Source of the DNA: Paulownia fortunei
Lineage: Eukaryota > Streptophyta > Magnoliopsida > Lamiales > Paulowniaceae
DNA length: 64,000 nucleotides
NCBI GenBank assembly: GCA_019321725.1
Contig: CM033121.1
Location: forward strand, 7,192,001 to 7,256,000
Reading direction: 5' to 3'
Each line of letters starts with the position of its first letter. Positions within the stretch are counted from its first letter, which is position 1. Below the pieces are notes generated by a model. That model was not told the DNA's origin. It did not search any database and worked only from the letters and a program-made list of their open reading frames with translations. Shown here in pieces: positions 60,274-64,000 of the stretch. The position numbers and the translations under genes are program-made.

Positions 60274-61383
60274 CGTCAGTTCTTCTCTCTCACTCTGTGG
60301 GTGTGGTGGGTGGGCGTGGGGTTAGGTTGGGTAGAGGGGGTGTTGAGAAGAGAGGATGGTTTGTGAACTCTGCGGAGGGATTTGCAATGCTAAGTTGTAG
60401 TTGATAGGGTGGAGGAGGGGAGTGACGGAGATTACGATATTTGAAATGACCGGAAGGGTGTTGGATCTTTTGATAATGACAAATCAATCCTCTCAAAATA
60501 TCCTCTGCTCAAAATTGAATAACACTGTAAAAAAAACCAAAAAGAAATATTATTATTACTACTCCATCTACCCCAAAATTCCCTTGTTTGGGTTAATTAA
60601 TTAATTCGACTTTTCTTAGTGTAATAATAATTAATTTAATTAGTTTTTTAAAAAAATATGTAAAAAAATATTAAATAAATAAGAATTTTAAAATTTATAA
60701 TTAAAAAATTAGTAATGTCAAAATTATCAAAAAAAAAAAAATCAATATGACAAGTTAATGAAAAAATAAATAATTTAACTTCATATAGTAAAAGGTGCCA
60801 TTATTTTGCAACAAAGAGAGTGAAATACCAAATAAATAAAAACAGCACAAGAAAGTTTAGTATTATTATAAAAAAAGTTCAGTTGGTTTTTGAAAATATA
60901 AATACTCCTTTAAGATATTATATATATCCTTTAAGTTTGTTTTTCTTTTACAAACACCCTTCAATATGTACAATTTGTAAAATAGAATTACATATTAATG
61001 AGGTATATGTAATTTATAAAATTAAATAATTTTTTTTATAAATAACTCAAATCTCAATAGTGGTTTTTCATGATTTTGAATTTAATTTAGTTAAGAGAAT
61101 GCAGTTATAATTTATACCCACTCTTGACAAATATTACTAAATGCACTCCATTTTCAGTTTTTTTCACTTGTCAATTGATAAGAACAAACGTATTTCACAA
61201 GGAGCAGTTGTCTGAATTTCTAAAAACAAACTTGTCCCATCTATAATTTGAAGAACAATAAACATATTTCACAAAGTTGTTTTGTTGAACCACTAATAAA
61301 AATAGGGGAGATCATAAAATTTTAAAAACTGATCGAAATATATTGCACTCTATTATTTATATACAAATTATGGTTTAAAAATT
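60274..61383. other. Cyclophilin 5' flank and intergenic DNA
   Basis: The first ~150 bp is pyrimidine-rich on the minus strand and likely includes the 5' UTR and core promoter, without a clear TATA box. Beyond 60520 the sequence is A/T-rich with no gene. Confidence 0.4.
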
Positions 61384-61935
61384 AAATAAAAATCGCACCA
61401 CTTGCCTAGTGCGATGGTGGTTTGAAAAAATTGCAAACCGCTTGTTTGCATGAGATAAATAATATTTTGATTGAAATTATTAAGAGTTTATTCATTTTTC
61501 ATTTTTCTTGTTTTATTACATAAAAGTTGGTTAATAATGTTAATAGATAATAATTTTTTTATATGCAAGTAATTAAATGAAAGGAGATTAGTATGATAAA
61601 TGGTTATGATACCGAATGCCTGATAGAAAGTGGAAGCTTTTGTTCAAATGATATCTAAGGTGCAAAAATTAATATTATATTATTGCTTCATGCTCTTTTA
61701 CTTTGCAAATTATTAGATGTTTTAATTGTATGATACTCTATGAAAAAATAATATTAATCATATATTTTTTTTATTTTTATTAAAATCAAAAAATGGCTCG
61801 CCACCGTCCATAATTGCATTCAACTTAACAAAATTATAATTTAAATTAATATTTAATAAAATCATATACGACAATTCAATTTAAAATTATTAGAAAAAAA
61901 ATTCAAACCCAAACCATCCGATAATCACCTCTAAA
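61384..61935. mobile_element. MITE-like element (copy 2 of the TAGxGGTGATxA family)
   Basis: The right end at 61935, read on the minus strand, starts 'ttagaggtgattatcgg' and follows the same block order as 14395-14575. The left part contains 'cgcaccacttgc' and 'gcgatggtggtttg', like the 'accgcatcg/cggcggtttgg' interior at 13560-13740. The exact left end is uncertain. Confidence 0.4.
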
Positions 61936-62299
61936 TAAAAGTGCATGTGCTTCTACTTCTATTTGTGTCTCCCAGTGCTCTCATACTTGATTTGCTTATT
62001 GAAGCTAGCATTTTGATCAAGGCAAAAGTCTTAATTGTCGTTAATTACTTGATTCATGGTAAACCAAATAGAATCACGACACACTCACTTCAAGGACTTA
62101 ATCCACAAAGCAATTTTTAGAAACATATCTTGGCTTAGTTAGAGTTGATCACACGTCAACCTTCATTATTACCTTAATGAAGTGACATCTACTACATATT
62201 GGAATTATTACCTTAATCCGCTCACCCGTTATTGGGTGTTTTTTATTATTAAAAAAAAATCACCATAGCAACCAATGAGAAGATCAAAAACTCTCTTGT

Positions 62300-63720
62300 T
62301 TTATCCTCTGTTGAAGTAGAGATGTGATCACTAGGATCAACTAGTTTCTCAATCCACAATCTTGGATATTCCAGTCTGTAAAGGGAGCTAGCCTGAATTG
62401 CCATTTAGAATTCAACCAAGTTGTTGCAGCAATTGGGCACTTGAGGAAAACATGTTTTTTGACTGTTTCAATTTCTTACAAATAAAAGAGGGCAATTAAT
62501 TAAATCAGTTATTCGTAGAAAAGTTGTAATCTAGCTCGAGTTGGCAAAAAATAAAATCAAGGATTCTCCTGAGGAAAAAAGTTTAGAATTCTACAAATTT
62601 TTCTACATCTTTCCTTTCCTTGGATTGACAGGTTCCAAATGGTTCTTTTGATATGCAGAATTAACCAAGTGTTTAAAGTGTATCTTGCTCCATATAAGAG
62701 GAAAAGTTAATTATTTAAAATTTCAGAAGCCCTATGTGTAGGAAAAATATTGTTCATTATTTCCTTGTTCCAATTTTTTGGTGTGAGGAATAAAAAGATC
62801 CTTTGGTGTCATCTTTAAATTTAATGGGAATGAATTCTATTATATATGAGGCCATCACCTAAAAAATTAACAAGCTTCTCTAAGAATGGGATCTTTTACT
62901 TCAAAATATCTTACCAAACCCTAAAAGCATTTTGAGCTTGCAAAAAACTTGTCTAAGGTATTTAGAACGATACAAGATAGCCTGTTGGTAAGCACATTAA
63001 ACCTACGATCTAGTTGATTATGAATTCGAATCACGTGGATGGAAGTTGAAAACCAGCTAATATGCTCCTTGAAAAGAAAAATAAAAATGGTCTAAGGTAT
63101 TTTTTGAAAATTTGAACACAAATTTTGTTGGCATCAGTAATAATCTGCCAAACAAATTTATTCATGTCTTCCATTTTCCTAAAACCAATCCCTCCTATAG
63201 ACTTAAAAACAAGGTTATATGCATTCTTGAATCCAATTCACAAACCAAATTTCCTCATAATTTGCAGAAGAATAAACCACTCTACCCTATCACAAAGCTT
63301 TGCCTTATCCATTTTAATAGCCATGAAACCTTCCTCAACTTTTTTTGTTGTTAAGGTGATGCATGATTTTTCTTCTGCTATGATAGAATTGTCATTAACA
63401 GATCTCCTTGTTACAAAAGGATCAAAGAAGCTTGGAGAGAAAATACAATTTTTGACAGGGGTATTACCAAGCCTGTTAGCTCAAGTGGTGGAAAGCCATT
63501 AGGGCCTTTACCTTTAGTAGAGCTCAAAGAAATAAGAGATTGATTATCATATTCAGAAATAAGAGAGGGGGAATAAGGTCATTAAAATCTCGAGGAAAAG
63601 GAGGTTGATCTGATCTGAAGATATTTTCAATATAATTAGTGAACTCCTTTCCAATCTCATCTCTCTCACGAATCCAAGTGCCATTATTAAAATCTATAGA
63701 ACAATGTGCTATCTTCTAAT
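62300..63720 (-). pseudogene. LINE reverse transcriptase remnant with internal deletion
   Basis: On the minus strand, from ~63480 to ~63120, one frame reads 'RSVNDNSIIAEEKSC', then 'GFMAIKMDKAKLCDRVEWFI' (RT block corresponding to K-x-D-M-x-K-A-Y-D-R-V-E-W), then after a stop jumps to 'KSIGGIGFRKMEDMNKF', which belongs hundreds of residues later in plant LINEs. The catalytic centre is therefore deleted. Later pieces to 62300 resemble the post-RT region. A SINE interrupts it at 62964-63089. Frames are heavily broken. Confidence 0.65.
62951..63102 (+). mobile_element. tRNA-derived SINE, 126 bp, with 13-bp TSD
   Basis: GTCTAAGGTATTT occurs at 62951-62963 and again at 63090-63102. Between them, 62964-63089 starts with an A-box-like 'GATAGCCTGTTGGTAAGCAC', contains a B-box-like 'GAATTCGAATCACG' and ends in an A-rich tail ('gaaaagaaaaataaaaatg'). 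That is the anatomy of a tRNA-derived SINE moved by LINE machinery. Removing it and one TSD rejoins the surrounding LINE remnant. Confidence 0.8.
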
Positions 63721-64000
63721 GATGAAAAAACGATTAGTCCATTCAAGAAACAAATTGAGTACTTTTTTTCCACTATTCAAGTTCTTAAAAAAATTATTAT
63801 GATAAGTTTGTATGATTGATAGTTTATACTGATATTTGCACATAATCAAATAATTAATATGAAATGCATAAATGGGAGGGGATTAGATATACTTATAAGC
63901 AGGAAATTTTCGATTTAAGTATTACGGATAAAGCTCGTCTACAAACTTCACTTTGATCGAATCACGATATTCATAATTCATGTATCTATTTCTCGAAATT
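63721..64000. other. Window end, AT-rich, no gene seen
   Basis: Possibly a continuation of LINE or intergenic sequence; nothing supportable. Confidence 0.4.

Overview
This window is nuclear DNA of a flowering plant, most likely a eudicot and possibly an asterid. It is very AT-rich, its genes have short GT-AG introns, and it is crowded with nested, decayed retroelements. Three genes look intact: an intronless class I TCP transcription factor (22926-23726, +), a seven-exon ACT-domain-repeat (ACR) protein gene (46927-49772, +), and a seven-exon plastid cyclophilin gene of the CYP20-2 type (56779-60273, -). They are ordinary single-copy-style plant genes 20 kb and 7 kb apart, with no sign of working together.

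Layout: 1-6900 is a broken Ty3/gypsy (Athila/Tat-like) element with a tRNA-Asp primer site, gag, protease, RT and integrase. The RNase H region is deleted. It is followed by an intact 249-codon ORF of unknown function and then an intronless, frameshifted fragment of a LOG (cytokinin-activating) gene. A roughly 240-bp inverted repeat bounds the block. 8677-12240 holds a multi-exon SDR/steroleosin (11-beta-HSD-like) pseudogene with a long insertion-like intron. 12400-17000 is a cluster of non-autonomous DNA transposons. The TCP gene follows. 25659-29014 is a LINE insertion with an 11-bp target-site duplication and a textbook 5' inversion. 32276-42475 is a decayed Ty1/copia element on the minus strand, interrupted in its leader by a second LTR element with large inverted arms.

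42500-46900 is intergenic and contains a 42-bp-unit minisatellite. The ACR gene follows. 52045-52713 is a near-perfect foldback element. The cyclophilin gene follows, and 62300-63720 is another LINE remnant carrying a 126-bp SINE with a 13-bp target-site duplication.

I found no CRISPR array, rRNA gene, intact tRNA gene, or any system of prokaryotic type. The best candidates for something undescribed are the intact accessory ORF of the gypsy element and its association with a captured LOG fragment. All homology statements rest on recognising motifs by eye; no search was run.
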